From the NCBI GenBank assembly GCA_024224155.1, contig JAAENP010000312.1:1-44282 (forward strand): DNA of 44,282 bases, given 5' to 3'. A program made the position numbers and the translations under genes. Below, one piece after another: positions 15,056-24,256 of the stretch. The notes below the pieces were generated by a model. It did no database searches and was not told where the DNA came from. It saw only the letters and a list, made by a program, of their open reading frames with translations. Position 1 is the first letter of the stretch. Each line of letters starts with the position of its first letter. Source of the DNA: a bacterium. Its GTDB lineage: Bacteria > Acidobacteriota > Thermoanaerobaculia > Multivoradales > JAHEKO01.

Positions 15056-15813
15056 TGCGTCGGTCGGGTTCTGCGGTCCCAGCCGTGCTGGCTCTCCTGG
15101 TGTCGACCAGTCTCGGATGCCGCCGGGAGGCGAAACCGAAGATCGTGTTCGGAGTGGAAGGTTGCACCGCCTGCGCCATGGTGATCGACAACGACAAGCA
15201 GGCGAGCGGCTACTACTTGGAGCGGGAGTTTCATCCCTTCTGCTCGGCCGGTTGTCTGCTGGGCAGCTTCGAGAAGAGAAGACAGGCCGGCCAACCTCTG
15301 CCGCGGAGGATCTACTTTGCCGACTATGCCGAAGGCGGCCTGCGGCCGGTGGCTGGGATGACATTTCTGCTCACCGACCATCTTCCGACGGTTATGGAGA
15401 GCGGCATCCTGGCCTTTGCGGGAATCGAGACAGCTCGAGCCCATAGGCAGCATGTGGACGAGGTGCTGACGGACTGGCTCGGCGTACGCAGGCTCCGCGG
15501 CGAGCCGGATCGTACTGTCGCAGTCGAGTTCAACGACCAAGCGATGATCCCCGAGGTGATCGAGTTGTTCAAGGGTGAGTTGGTCGAATGGAAGGTCAGC
15601 GGATCCGAGCTCGAAAGCTCCCTCCAGATCATGGTGCGCGGCTACGAGGAGCTGGGCGACGTGGCTGTGCCCGCGGCCGGCGAGGCACGGTCGGTGCGTT
15701 TCCTGGCGACCAGGCCGGGCGACGGGTTTCCCGTTCAGCGGGTGAGCGACGGCGTGGTTCTCGGCCGCATTCGCGTTGCAGGGCCGCACACGGCGGACGA
15801 GGAGGAGAGTTGA
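15052..15813 (+). CDS. nosL: NosL copper chaperone with a C-terminal cupredoxin-like extension
   Basis: 253 residues starting at ATG 15052. A hydrophobic signal with a lipobox-like SLGC (C23) leads to the NosL copper-site block GCTACAMVI (C38, C41, M43) and HPFCSAGC (C64, C68), followed by the YFADY and AGMTFLL regions typical of NosL. NosL delivers Cu(I) to apo-NosZ from the outer face of a membrane. Typical NosL ends near residue 150-190. Here about 100 extra residues from position 153 look like a cupredoxin beta-sandwich (IPEVIELFKGELVEWKVSG, then VAVPAAGEARSVRFLATRPG), paralleling the NosZ CuA domain but without the Cys/His copper ligands. Its function is unknown. The stop overlaps the nosY start. 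Confidence 0.85.
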   Translation: MMRRSGSAVPAVLALLVSTSLGCRREAKPKIVFGVEGCTACAMVIDNDKQASGYYLEREFHPFCSAGCLLGSFEKRRQAGQPLPRRIYFADYAEGGLRPVAGMTFLLTDHLPTVMESGILAFAGIETARAHRQHVDEVLTDWLGVRRLRGEPDRTVAVEFNDQAMIPEVIELFKGELVEWKVSGSELESSLQIMVRGYEELGDVAVPAAGEARSVRFLATRPGDGFPVQRVSDGVVLGRIRVAGPHTADEEES

Positions 15814-16655
15814 CTCGGTCGACCCACTCAGCTCATCCGATCTGGTTGATCGCCAGGCAGGAGTTCACCCTCAACCGACGCAATCGCTGGGTTGTCTCCT
15901 TTGCACTGCTGTTTGCCGTCCTCACCCTCCTGATCTCGAGCTTGGGGATGGTGACCTCCGGCTACTCCGGCTTTCAGGACTTTGTCCGTACGTCGGCCAG
16001 CATCATCAATCTGGGTGGCTTTGTAGTGCCGCTATTTGCTCTGCTGCTCGGTGTGTTCAGCTTTCTCTCGCAGCGCGACCACCTCGAGTTGATGGTCGCG
16101 CAACCGGTGCCGCGCTCCTGGGTGGTGCTGGGAAAGTACCTGGGCCTGCTGCTCACCGTCGCAGGGACTGCGCTGCTGGGTTTTGGCCTGCCCGGAGTCG
16201 TGATCTCGGTGGTCATTGGCACCCAGGGCGCCCTTCAGTATGCGGCCGTGGTGCTTCTCGAGATGGTTCTCGTCGCCGTATTCACCGGTCTCGCGGTCCT
16301 AATCTCGGTGGCGACGAACCGCCGGCAGATCGCGCTGGGAGTGTCGATGGGATTGTGGCTCTTCTTCGAGCTTCTCTACGGGATGCTCATGTTGGGAGCC
16401 ACTTTCTATTTCTCGCGGGGCACGCTGCAGGCGCTGCTTCTAGCCGGTCTAGCCGGCAACCCGATCGATCTGACCCGGGTTCTGTCACTGCTGGTCGTCG
16501 GAGGGCCTCATCTCTTCGGCCCCGCGGGCGTGACCCTGGTGAAGTTCACCGGCTCGGCGCTCGGCGCCGGGCTGATCGGGCTGGCCACACTTTTCATCTG
16601 GGCCGTAGTTCCGGTCGCGGTTTCGATCCATCGTTTCGCCAAGCAGGATCTGTAG
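15810..16655 (+). CDS. nosY: NosY, ABC transporter permease for CuZ assembly
   Basis: 281 residues from the TTG at 15810, preceded by GAGGAGGAG and overlapping the nosL stop (TTGA). The start keeps the typical N-terminal HPIWLIARQEFTLNRRNRW amphipathic stretch and six transmembrane helices, with the cytoplasmic SQRDHLELMVAQPVPR segment that characterises ABC-2 permeases of the NosY type. NosFY with NosD exports or delivers the sulfur species needed for CuZ. It ends the operon, abutting the convergent rsmB stop with no intervening base and no visible terminator. Confidence 0.9.
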   Translation: MTRSTHSAHPIWLIARQEFTLNRRNRWVVSFALLFAVLTLLISSLGMVTSGYSGFQDFVRTSASIINLGGFVVPLFALLLGVFSFLSQRDHLELMVAQPVPRSWVVLGKYLGLLLTVAGTALLGFGLPGVVISVVIGTQGALQYAAVVLLEMVLVAVFTGLAVLISVATNRRQIALGVSMGLWLFFELLYGMLMLGATFYFSRGTLQALLLAGLAGNPIDLTRVLSLLVVGGPHLFGPAGVTLVKFTGSALGAGLIGLATLFIWAVVPVAVSIHRFAKQDL

Positions 16656-17993
16656 TCAGCGCCGCCTCAGCACATGCACCGTGAAGCCATCGTGGCTCTC
16701 GGACGGCCACACCCGCCACAGACCCCGGCCGGACACAAACGGCGCCAACTCGGGCCACGACTCGAGGTTTTCGAGCTCGAACTCGGACTTCCGGTCTAGG
16801 AACTCCATGACGATGTCCTCGTTCTCCTCGCGCTCGAGCGAGCAGGTGATCGCGCACAGGCGCCCCCCGGCGCCTACGAGATTCGCCGAGGCGACAAGCA
16901 TCTCGAGACTCTGGCCAGCAAGCCGCTCCAACTCTCCTTCCGAGATGCGCCACTTGAGCTCGGGATGACGAGCGAAAGTGCCGGTCCCGGTGCAGGGTAG
17001 ATCGACGACAACGCGGTCGAAGTTGGACCGAAAACTTGGAGACTGACCGGCAGCAGTCACTAGGTGAAATCGGCGCTGTACCCGCTCTTGATTGGATCGC
17101 ACGCGCAGCAACCGCGGCAGCGAGGCGTCAGCCGCAACCAGGCGGACGTCCGGCTCGGCGGCCAGAAGCGCGAAGCTCTTGCCGCCTGGCGCCGCGGCAA
17201 CGTCCAGGATCCGTTCTCCTGGCGTAGGCGCCGGGACGAGTGCCGCGGCCTGACTGGCCTGGTCCTGAATGTAGATCTTGCCCGCCCGGAAGGCCTCGGT
17301 TTCTCGTGGGTCGCCCGCGTCAACATCAAGGCCGACCGGCGAAAGCTCGGTCGGCCGGGTCTCGACGCCGTCTGTCGCAAGCTCTGAGGCAAGCTCGTAG
17401 CGATCGGACAGGCAGGTCAACTGAAACCTCGCGCGTCGGTTGCCGGCCGCGAGCATCATAGTTGCCTGCTCACACCCGAACCGAGCGACCCATCGGCGCG
17501 CGAGAAACGTCGGGTAGCTCGTCTCGATGGCCAGGCTCTCGATCGCATCTACCGAATCGACCGGCCAGGAGGCCCGATCGCGACGTCCGGCGACTTTGCG
17601 CAGAATCGCGTTCGCGAAACCGGTCGCGCCGCGATGGCTCCTGCGCTTGACCTCCTCCACCGCCGCGTGGACCGCAGCGTGGGACGGAACCCGATCCAAG
17701 AATAGAAGCTGATAGACGGCCAGCCGGAGCGTCGGCAGAAGGTCACCGTCGATCTTCGACAGGGGTCTAGCCGCGGCGGTCTCCAGGACGAAATCGAGGA
17801 ATCGGAGCCATCGTAGCGTTCCCAAAACCAGCTCGTGCAGCAGTCCCTGGTCGCGCAATGAGAGACCGACGCGCGCTTTGTCGAGAAGCGCACCAACAGG
17901 CGACTTGGCGTCGAATGCGGTCGTCAGGACCTGGGCCGCGACCGCGCGGACATCGCGCTTGTCTTCTTTGCGCACTATGCTTCCGGCGCTCAC
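16656..17993 (-). CDS. rsmB: 16S rRNA (cytosine-967-C5) methyltransferase
   Basis: 445 residues from the GTG at 17993, which overlaps the fmt stop codon (GTGA). The N-terminal NusB-like RNA-binding domain (RAVAAQVLTTAF ... HAAVEEVKRR) is followed by the SAM-binding methyltransferase core. Motifs are DVAAAPGGKSF for SAM, DLPCTGTGTFARHPELKWR around one catalytic Cys, and CAITCSLEREENE containing the second catalytic Cys. It methylates C967 of 16S rRNA. The fmt-rsmB (fmt-sun) pair is a classic conserved arrangement. The longer open frame upstream, antisense to nothing but overlapping fmt, is not coding. Confidence 0.93.
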   Translation of the reverse strand: MSAGSIVRKEDKRDVRAVAAQVLTTAFDAKSPVGALLDKARVGLSLRDQGLLHELVLGTLRWLRFLDFVLETAAARPLSKIDGDLLPTLRLAVYQLLFLDRVPSHAAVHAAVEEVKRRSHRGATGFANAILRKVAGRRDRASWPVDSVDAIESLAIETSYPTFLARRWVARFGCEQATMMLAAGNRRARFQLTCLSDRYELASELATDGVETRPTELSPVGLDVDAGDPRETEAFRAGKIYIQDQASQAAALVPAPTPGERILDVAAAPGGKSFALLAAEPDVRLVAADASLPRLLRVRSNQERVQRRFHLVTAAGQSPSFRSNFDRVVVDLPCTGTGTFARHPELKWRISEGELERLAGQSLEMLVASANLVGAGGRLCAITCSLEREENEDIVMEFLDRKSEFELENLESWPELAPFVSGRGLWRVWPSESHDGFTVHVLRRR

Positions 17994-18940
17994 GGCGCCT
18001 CGAAACGATCGCCGACCTCGACGCGCTCGCCGTTGGCGAACTCTAGAGCCGACAACGCCCGCCGACCCGGTCGCTGCAGCGACACCAACTCGAGAGCCCG
18101 GCCGTCTCCGCAAACGACCTGCAGACTCGATGCTCTTTCGGCGACCGTCCCGGGCTCCGCGCCGGAAGCAACCATCTCGCCCAGGGCGCACTCGACGATC
18201 TTGACCGGCTCTTCCCGAAACGACGCCGTCATTCCAGGCCACGGGGTGAACGCACGATACCGGTTGTAGAGAACGCTGGCGGGAAGCGTCCAGTCCACGT
18301 AACCATCGCTCTTCTCGAGCCGCGGAGCCCAGGTCACTTCTCCCTCGTCCTGGGGAGACGCCACCAGGGTCGCCGAAGCCAGGCCGCGCAAAGTCTCCAG
18401 CAGCAGCTCGGCGCCGGCCGTCGAAAGGACGGCGGCCAAGTCCGGCGACATGTCGCGGTCGCCGATCTCGACTTCCCGCTCGAGCAGAATCGGGCCTGAG
18501 TCGAGCCCCTTTTCCATACGCATGGTCGTCACTCCGGTCACGGTTTCTCCCGCCGCGATGGCTGCCTGGATCGGCGCCGCGCCTCGATATCGAGGCAGCA
18601 GCGAGGCGTGCACGTTGACGCAACCCTCTTCTGGGATTTCGAGCAGACGCCGAGGGAAGATCTGTCCGAAGGCCACCACCACTGCGATCCAGGGCCGCAG
18701 AGCCTCGAGCCGTTCTAGAAACGCTTCCGAGCGGACCTTGGCGACCTGCTCACAATAGAGATCCAACTCCGCGGCTTGCGTTGCGACCGGAGGCATCCGC
18801 AGAGCTCGACCTCGCCCCGCCGGCCGCGACGGCTGGGACACCACCAGGTCGGGGCGGAACTCCGAGTCGGCCAGTACCTCGAGACAGGGCACCGCAAATC
18901 GAGGCGTACCGAAGAAGACGACCGGGCCCGGGGCAGTCAC
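17990..18940 (-). CDS. fmt: Methionyl-tRNA formyltransferase
   Basis: 316 residues from a GTG start. The N-terminal formyltransferase domain carries VVFFGTPRFAVP, the folate-site block VNVHASLLPRYRGAAPIQAAI (with the N/H catalytic pair) and GVTTMRMEKGLDSGPIL. The C-terminal domain (from about 205) binds initiator tRNA. It formylates Met-tRNAfMet for translation initiation. It is placed 21 bases after ftsK and overlaps rsmB. Deformylase (def), often the partner gene, is not in the window. Confidence 0.94.
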   Translation of the reverse strand: MTAPGPVVFFGTPRFAVPCLEVLADSEFRPDLVVSQPSRPAGRGRALRMPPVATQAAELDLYCEQVAKVRSEAFLERLEALRPWIAVVVAFGQIFPRRLLEIPEEGCVNVHASLLPRYRGAAPIQAAIAAGETVTGVTTMRMEKGLDSGPILLEREVEIGDRDMSPDLAAVLSTAGAELLLETLRGLASATLVASPQDEGEVTWAPRLEKSDGYVDWTLPASVLYNRYRAFTPWPGMTASFREEPVKIVECALGEMVASGAEPGTVAERASSLQVVCGDGRALELVSLQRPGRRALSALEFANGERVEVGDRFEAP

Positions 18941-18961
18941 ACCGGAATCGTATCCGAAGGG

Positions 18962-21370
18962 TCAGGCCTCCCACTCGCGCTTGGCGCCATCGATCTCTTC
19001 GAAGTAGTCGACCGGCACCAGAACGTCCCGCGGCTTGGAGCCCTGCGGAGGCCCGAGCAGGCCCTCCTGCTCCATGATGTCGATCAGCCGGGCGGCCCGC
19101 GAGAAGCCGACCCGCATCCGACGCTGGAGGAAGCTCGCCGACGCCTGACGCTCGGCAACCACCAGCCGGGCGGCCTCGTCGAAGAGCTCATCCTCGCCCG
19201 AGGCGCCGCCGCTCCGCTTCGCCTCTTCCTCGGGCGCTTCGAGCACCTTGAGATCGAGCTGCGGCGGCCCCTGCTTCTTGAGCCATCGCACCAGCCCCGC
19301 CGTCTCTTGCTCGGATACGTACGTACCGTGGAGCCGCATGACTCGCGAGGTCCCGGGCGGCATCAGCAACATGTCGCCCTTGCCCAGCAGCTTCTCGGCT
19401 CCGATCTGATCGAGAATGGTGCGCGAGTCGTGGCGAGTCGCGGTGGCAAACGCGATCCGGCAGGGGAAGTTGGCTTTGATCGTTCCGGTGAGAACATCCA
19501 CCGACGGTCGTTGCGTCGAGACGATCAGGTGGATGCCCACCGCCCGAGCCATCTGCGCGAGTCGAGCGATAGAGGCTTCGACCTCTGACGACGCCACCAT
19601 CATCAGATCCGCCAACTCGTCGATCACTACCACGTAGTACGGCAATGGCTGAAGCTCGTCGGTGTCGTGCTCGGACTCGCCCTCCGAGAGCGCGAGGCGC
19701 TCGCGCACCTTGGGATCGGCGATCGCCTGGTTGTAGAACGCGATCGAGCGGACATGGACCTCCGCCAGCATGCGATAGCGTCGCTCCATCTCGGCCACCG
19801 CCCACCGCAGGGCGTTCGCGGCCTTCTTGGGCTCGACGACAACCTCGGTCTTCAGGTGCGGGATGTCCTTGTAGACACCGAGCTCGATGCGCTTGGGATC
19901 GATGAAGATGAACTGCACCTGATCGCGATGGGCCTTGTAGACGATCGAGGTGATCATGCTCTGCAGTCCCACGCTCTTGCCCGCGCCGGTCGCGCCGGCG
20001 ACCAGGAGATGCGGCATGGTCGCCAGATCGGCGTAGAAGGGCTCGCCGTGAATCGTCGTGCCGAGAGCCATGGTCAGGACCGAAGGCGCATGGCGAAAGG
20101 CGTCCTGGTCCAGCAGGTGGCCGAGCCGGATGATGGCCCGCTCCTTGTTCGGCACCTCGATACCCAGCGTCGAACGGCCGGCAAGCCGATCGATTCGCAC
20201 CGCCTCGGCCTTCAGCGCCAGCGCGAGGTCGTCCTGGAGGTTGACAATCTGGCTCACCTTGACGCCGGGCGCCGGCTGGAACTCGTAGGTCGTGATGACC
20301 GGTCCCGGGGTGATCGCCTCGACGCTGCCCTCGACACCGAACTCGGCGCAGCGCGAGCGGATGAGCTCGCCGAGCCGCACCAGCTCGTCGGGCTCGACCG
20401 TCGGCTTGACCTCCTCCACCTTCAGCAGGTCGAGCGGTGGCAAAGGGTCCGGCCTCTTGACCGGCTCCGGGAACGGGATCTTCGACTGTGGACCCGTCGC
20501 CGCTTTTCGGGGCTCGGCTCTCGGCTCGGGCATCGGCGAGACCGCGGCGGGACTGACCTTCCGGATCGAGAATCCCTGGCTACCCTTCTTCTCGGTGACG
20601 CGCAAGGGTAGATCCACCCGCGCGGCGGGTTCGACGGTCGGGGCTTTCTCGGCCATCGCCCTCATCTCGGCCAGGCGCTTGGCTTCGGCGCGCTTCAGGT
20701 GCTTGGACACGACTCGCTCGCGCGATCTGTCCTTCTCGCGCCGCTGGCGGCGCCGAGACCATCCGAAACGCAGATTGTCGAGCGCCGCCCTGAACTTGCG
20801 CCCCCAGGTCGAGAGCATCTCGCCCAGCGTCGACTGAATCACCAACGCCGATCCGGCCATGACCAGCGCCAACAGCACCAGCGTCGTTCCGACGAAACCC
20901 AGAGCGCGCTCGAGATTGCCGACGATGACGTCGCCCAGCGCGCCGCCAGCGGCGATCTCGATACCGCGCCACGACACCGTCTCGAGGGCAAGCTGCAACA
21001 GTCCGGGTACCGCGCCCACCAGCAGCAATCCGCCCAGGCCGCGACCGAACACCAGCGGGCTGCTCTGGCGTTTGAGGCGCCGCCAGGCCGCAACCGCGAG
21101 GAGAAGCGGTATCAGGAATGCGGCCAGACCCAGAAACCCGAAGCCCAACGCTGACAGCTCTGCGCCGACCGGCCCGATCCAGTTCCGGACGGGACGTTCG
21201 ACCGAGGCCTGGTGCAGAAGGCTCGGGTCATCCGGCCGGTAGCTGAGAAAGCTGATCAGCAGCAACAGGGCGACCAGCAGAGCCGCGATCCCAAGAAGCT
21301 CCGAGCCCTTGCCGGGCGGTAGCTTTCGTACGGGCGCGTCGGCCGTCTTCCTCGGTTTCGTCTGGGCCAG
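18962..21370 (-). CDS. ftsK: DNA translocase FtsK
   Basis: 802 residues if read from the CTG at 21370, which has GGAGG six bases upstream (GGAGGAAGCCCTG). No ATG, GTG or TTG lies between the in-frame stop and residue 36; the first conventional codon is a TTG at 21265, inside the first membrane helix. The protein has the FtsK N-terminal four-helix membrane domain, a charged linker (about 190-300), the motor with Walker A GATGAGKS (~457-465) and Walker B region VVIDELADLMM, and a C-terminal gamma winged helix (MRVGFSRAARLIDIMEQEG) that reads KOPS-like sites. It pumps DNA through the closing septum and triggers dimer resolution. Confidence 0.93.
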   Translation of the reverse strand: MAQTKPRKTADAPVRKLPPGKGSELLGIAALLVALLLLISFLSYRPDDPSLLHQASVERPVRNWIGPVGAELSALGFGFLGLAAFLIPLLLAVAAWRRLKRQSSPLVFGRGLGGLLLVGAVPGLLQLALETVSWRGIEIAAGGALGDVIVGNLERALGFVGTTLVLLALVMAGSALVIQSTLGEMLSTWGRKFRAALDNLRFGWSRRRQRREKDRSRERVVSKHLKRAEAKRLAEMRAMAEKAPTVEPAARVDLPLRVTEKKGSQGFSIRKVSPAAVSPMPEPRAEPRKAATGPQSKIPFPEPVKRPDPLPPLDLLKVEEVKPTVEPDELVRLGELIRSRCAEFGVEGSVEAITPGPVITTYEFQPAPGVKVSQIVNLQDDLALALKAEAVRIDRLAGRSTLGIEVPNKERAIIRLGHLLDQDAFRHAPSVLTMALGTTIHGEPFYADLATMPHLLVAGATGAGKSVGLQSMITSIVYKAHRDQVQFIFIDPKRIELGVYKDIPHLKTEVVVEPKKAANALRWAVAEMERRYRMLAEVHVRSIAFYNQAIADPKVRERLALSEGESEHDTDELQPLPYYVVVIDELADLMMVASSEVEASIARLAQMARAVGIHLIVSTQRPSVDVLTGTIKANFPCRIAFATATRHDSRTILDQIGAEKLLGKGDMLLMPPGTSRVMRLHGTYVSEQETAGLVRWLKKQGPPQLDLKVLEAPEEEAKRSGGASGEDELFDEAARLVVAERQASASFLQRRMRVGFSRAARLIDIMEQEGLLGPPQGSKPRDVLVPVDYFEEIDGAKREWEA

Positions 21371-21468
21371 GGCTTCCTCCGGAAACGTCTCGTTTCGGGC
21401 TCACTTTAGCAGGCTCGGCACCGAATTCCTCAAATCTGGAGCCTGTTTACGCTAGACGCCGTCGATCT

Positions 21469-23319
21469 CTAGTTGCCCAGGTAGCCCAGCGCCCGCAGCC
21501 GTTCCTCGAGGTCCGGATCGAGCTCTCGAGCCGGCTCTTCGATCTCACTCGGGTCGGTAAGCAGCTCGAGGAGAGTGCGAACCCGGGCGTCCAGCTCCGC
21601 GGTCTTGTCGGGATAGCGATCGGCCAGGTTGTCTATCTCGCCGGGATCCCTGGCGAGATCGTAGAGCTCCCAGGTCTCGGTCAGCCCCTGTTTGATCCCG
21701 ATCGGCTTGGGGAACGAGTAGATGAACTTGAAACGCTCGGTGCGTAAGGCCTTGCTCTCGCGGTGCTCGAGATTGAGCCTCTCGGCGAATGCGTCCACCG
21801 GCGCGAGCTCCTCTCCCTGGAAGAGCGGCTTCAGCGACCTGCCGTTGACGCGATGATCGAACGGGATCCCGAGCAGGTCGAGAATGGTCGGGAAAAGGTC
21901 GATCAACCTAACCTGCTGCTCGAAGACCGTTCCGCTCAGACCACCGGAGCTCTCCAACGATTCCTCGAGGCTCTTCGGCAGGTGGACGATCAACGGCACC
22001 ATGATCTGGTGATCGTAAAGGTTCATGCCATGGCGCCAGGTGCCGTGCTCCCAGAACTGCTCCCCATGGTCGCTGGTCACGATCACGATCGAGCGCTCGA
22101 GCGCCCCGGATTCCTCGAGAAGATCGAAGAGGGCTCCGAGCTGTCGATCGGTATAGGCAATACCGCTGTCGTACAGACTGCCGATGTAGTCCTTCTCCTG
22201 CGAGGTCAGCTTGCCGCGCAGGCCCCACCACTTCCTCTTGTCGAAGTAGCCCAGCGCTCTTCCACCCCGCTCGTCATCGGCAAGCTCGGTATGAATGTAG
22301 GGATCGTGGATTTCATAGGTATGCAAGAAGAGGAAACGCCTGCGCTGACTTGACCGCTCGAGCCATTCATCCAGGCCGGCCATGTTCCGAATCCAGTCGA
22401 ACACGCGGTAGGTTTCAAAGCCCCTGGCAAACCCCATCCGGAAATCCATCTGACCGCCGCCGGTGAGAGCTTCGGTCCGGTACCCCGCGTCGAGCAGGAC
22501 CTCCGCCAGCCTGGGTGATTCCTTGAGCTCACGAGCGGTCACATAGAGACCGGTGAATAGAGAGCGATGGGAGGGATAGGTCCAGGGGGCCTGGCTCACC
22601 GCGCGCTCGAACCGTATGCCGCGCGACGCCAGCCGATCCAGATTGGGACTCGTGTTCAAGTCATAGCCGTAGCAACCCAGGCGGTCGGCCCGGAGCGTGT
22701 CGAGGCTGATCAGGATCACGTCGGGACTGCTCTCGGAGGCCGTTGCGCTCATGATCTCGGGCGCCGACCACGCGGCCCAGATCTGCGGGTCCGACCCGTT
22801 GCGGACCGTCATCAGGCTGAGTTCAACCTCTTGCCCGGACCAGGGTGACAGGTCGACGTCCAGATCCAGCCAATCGCCTTCTTTGCGCACGGTAACCAAG
22901 CGATCCACCACCTTCTGCTTCACCTCCCGTCCCGACGGAGCAACCCGAACGACAAAACGCACGCTTGCGCCTTCCACCTGGGGCGAGGGCATGTAGCCGA
23001 GGCCGACGCGCATCATCGCGTCCGAAGGAAGATGTATGACGAACCGATGCCGCGTTCCCGAGGGTGCCACCAGGGAGCGCCGGCTGTCGCCTCCACCTTC
23101 GGGAAACATCGCGACCCGCCCTACCTTTCCCTCCCGAAGCTGGCCGAAGTTCCGAAGACCCTCGATCTCTTTAGGCAGGCGCCGCTGCCGCTCGCGCGGC
23201 CATCTCGACTCCGCTGCCGGCGCCAGGTCGAGCAATCGGATCGCGCAAGCCTCCTCCGGCCGGGATCCGCAGCTCAGAGCGAGCGACGACAGAACCAATA
23301 TCGCGAAACGACCCTTCAT
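21469..23319 (-). CDS. Sulfatase/alkaline-phosphatase-superfamily lipoprotein with Thr at the nucleophile position
   Basis: 616 residues from ATG 23319, overlapping the rsmA stop (ATGA). A lipoprotein-like signal ends at C17. Residues ~60-190 form an all-beta domain with no recognised function. The sulfatase-fold catalytic domain starts at SPDVILISLDTLRADRLG, with metal ligand D207, and includes APWTYPSHRSLFTG (T247), TSDHGEQFWEHG and YDLARDPGEIDNLA. Cys/Ser-type arylsulfatases have C/S-x-P-S-R at the nucleophile site; here it is T-Y-P-S-H, so formylglycine modification is impossible. A phosphatase, phosphodiesterase or phosphotransferase activity (compare LtaS/EptA, which use Thr) is more likely. 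It probably acts in the periplasm; substrate unknown. Confidence 0.75.
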   Translation of the reverse strand: MKGRFAILVLSSLALSCGSRPEEACAIRLLDLAPAAESRWPRERQRRLPKEIEGLRNFGQLREGKVGRVAMFPEGGGDSRRSLVAPSGTRHRFVIHLPSDAMMRVGLGYMPSPQVEGASVRFVVRVAPSGREVKQKVVDRLVTVRKEGDWLDLDVDLSPWSGQEVELSLMTVRNGSDPQIWAAWSAPEIMSATASESSPDVILISLDTLRADRLGCYGYDLNTSPNLDRLASRGIRFERAVSQAPWTYPSHRSLFTGLYVTARELKESPRLAEVLLDAGYRTEALTGGGQMDFRMGFARGFETYRVFDWIRNMAGLDEWLERSSQRRRFLFLHTYEIHDPYIHTELADDERGGRALGYFDKRKWWGLRGKLTSQEKDYIGSLYDSGIAYTDRQLGALFDLLEESGALERSIVIVTSDHGEQFWEHGTWRHGMNLYDHQIMVPLIVHLPKSLEESLESSGGLSGTVFEQQVRLIDLFPTILDLLGIPFDHRVNGRSLKPLFQGEELAPVDAFAERLNLEHRESKALRTERFKFIYSFPKPIGIKQGLTETWELYDLARDPGEIDNLADRYPDKTAELDARVRTLLELLTDPSEIEEPARELDPDLEERLRALGYLGN

Positions 23320-24104
23320 CCGCGCAACACCACCTCCCTGGCGCGTTCGATCCGAAGAAACGTCTGGAGTGTGATCTGTTCGGCACGGGTGCGTCGGTCG
23401 ACGCCCGCGGACTCGAGCGCGGCCTCCGCCCGTTCCCTTCCCCACCCCGAGGCCAAAGCGTTGCGCAGGGTCTTGCGACGTTGCGAGAACGCCAGCTCGA
23501 CCGTCTCGACAAAACCCGCCATCTCGGCATCTGGAAACGGTGCCGGCTTCAGCTTGAAGCCGACGAACGCGCCCTCGACCTTGGGCGGCGGCCGGAAGCT
23601 ACCGCGGGCTACCGTGCCGAGGAGTTGGACCTCGCTCCACGCTCCGGCGAGTACCGCAAGCAGACCATACGCCTTGGTGCCCGGCTTCGCGACAAACCGC
23701 TCGGCGACCTCGCGTTGCACCAGAAAGCCGAGTCGCGCGACTCGCGGGTGCATCGGCAGTAGCCGGCGAATGAGAGCGCTGGCTATCTCGTAGGGCAGGT
23801 TGCCGGTGACCAGAGTCCCTGGACTGACTCGCCCCCAGCGCACGCCCATCGCGTCCGCAACCGCCAGCGCGGGACCGCTCTCGCCCGAGCGGCTGCGCAG
23901 TGAGAAGGCCCACTCCGGGTCGAGCTCCAGTGCCAGGACCCTGGCGCCTGCTTCGACCAACTGGTTCGTCAGGACACCGCCGCCGGGCCCGACCTCGACC
24001 ACCGGCTGTCCTTCGGGTCGCAGGAACTCCATCAGCGGCCGGCAGAGCTCGGCGCGGGTCAGGTGGTGCTGACCGAGGTGTTTCTTGAGCCGAGGATCGC
24101 TCAT
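23316..24104 (-). CDS. rsmA: 16S rRNA dimethyladenosine transferase
   Basis: 262 residues from ATG 24104 (a GTG at 24107 is directly adjacent). KsgA features are KKHLGQHHL at the N-terminus, the SAM site VEVGPGGGVLT, the acidic end of strand 2 in ALELDPEW, the catalytic NLPYE motif, and FRPPPKVEGAFVGFK in the C-terminal part. It dimethylates two adjacent adenosines at the 3' end of 16S rRNA. It is the first gene of the minus-strand run and diverges from the sigma-54-driven moxR operon. No strong ribosome binding site precedes it. Confidence 0.93.
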   Translation of the reverse strand: MSDPRLKKHLGQHHLTRAELCRPLMEFLRPEGQPVVEVGPGGGVLTNQLVEAGARVLALELDPEWAFSLRSRSGESGPALAVADAMGVRWGRVSPGTLVTGNLPYEIASALIRRLLPMHPRVARLGFLVQREVAERFVAKPGTKAYGLLAVLAGAWSEVQLLGTVARGSFRPPPKVEGAFVGFKLKPAPFPDAEMAGFVETVELAFSQRRKTLRNALASGWGRERAEAALESAGVDRRTRAEQITLQTFLRIERAREVVLRG

Positions 24105-24256
24105 CACGCCCGAACCATAGCAACCCGTGATTGGCCGGACAGCCCGAAACCAAGGAGAAAGATGTCAGAATGGCGCCACTTCGGCGCCCCGCCTCCCGAC
24201 AACCGCTCCAGCACCCCGACCTTCGGCCGCTCCAAAACGAAAAACGACGCTGTTTT

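Noticed and set aside
16650-16660. Missing terminator between nosY and rsmB as a sign of misassembly
   Set aside because: Both genes end with intact family-typical C-termini; abutting convergent stops occur in compact genomes, and Rho-dependent termination can explain the lack of a hairpin.
17994-18623. Upstream extension of the rsmB frame
   Set aside because: This part lies inside fmt in another frame; the GTG at 17993 overlapping the fmt stop is the natural start.
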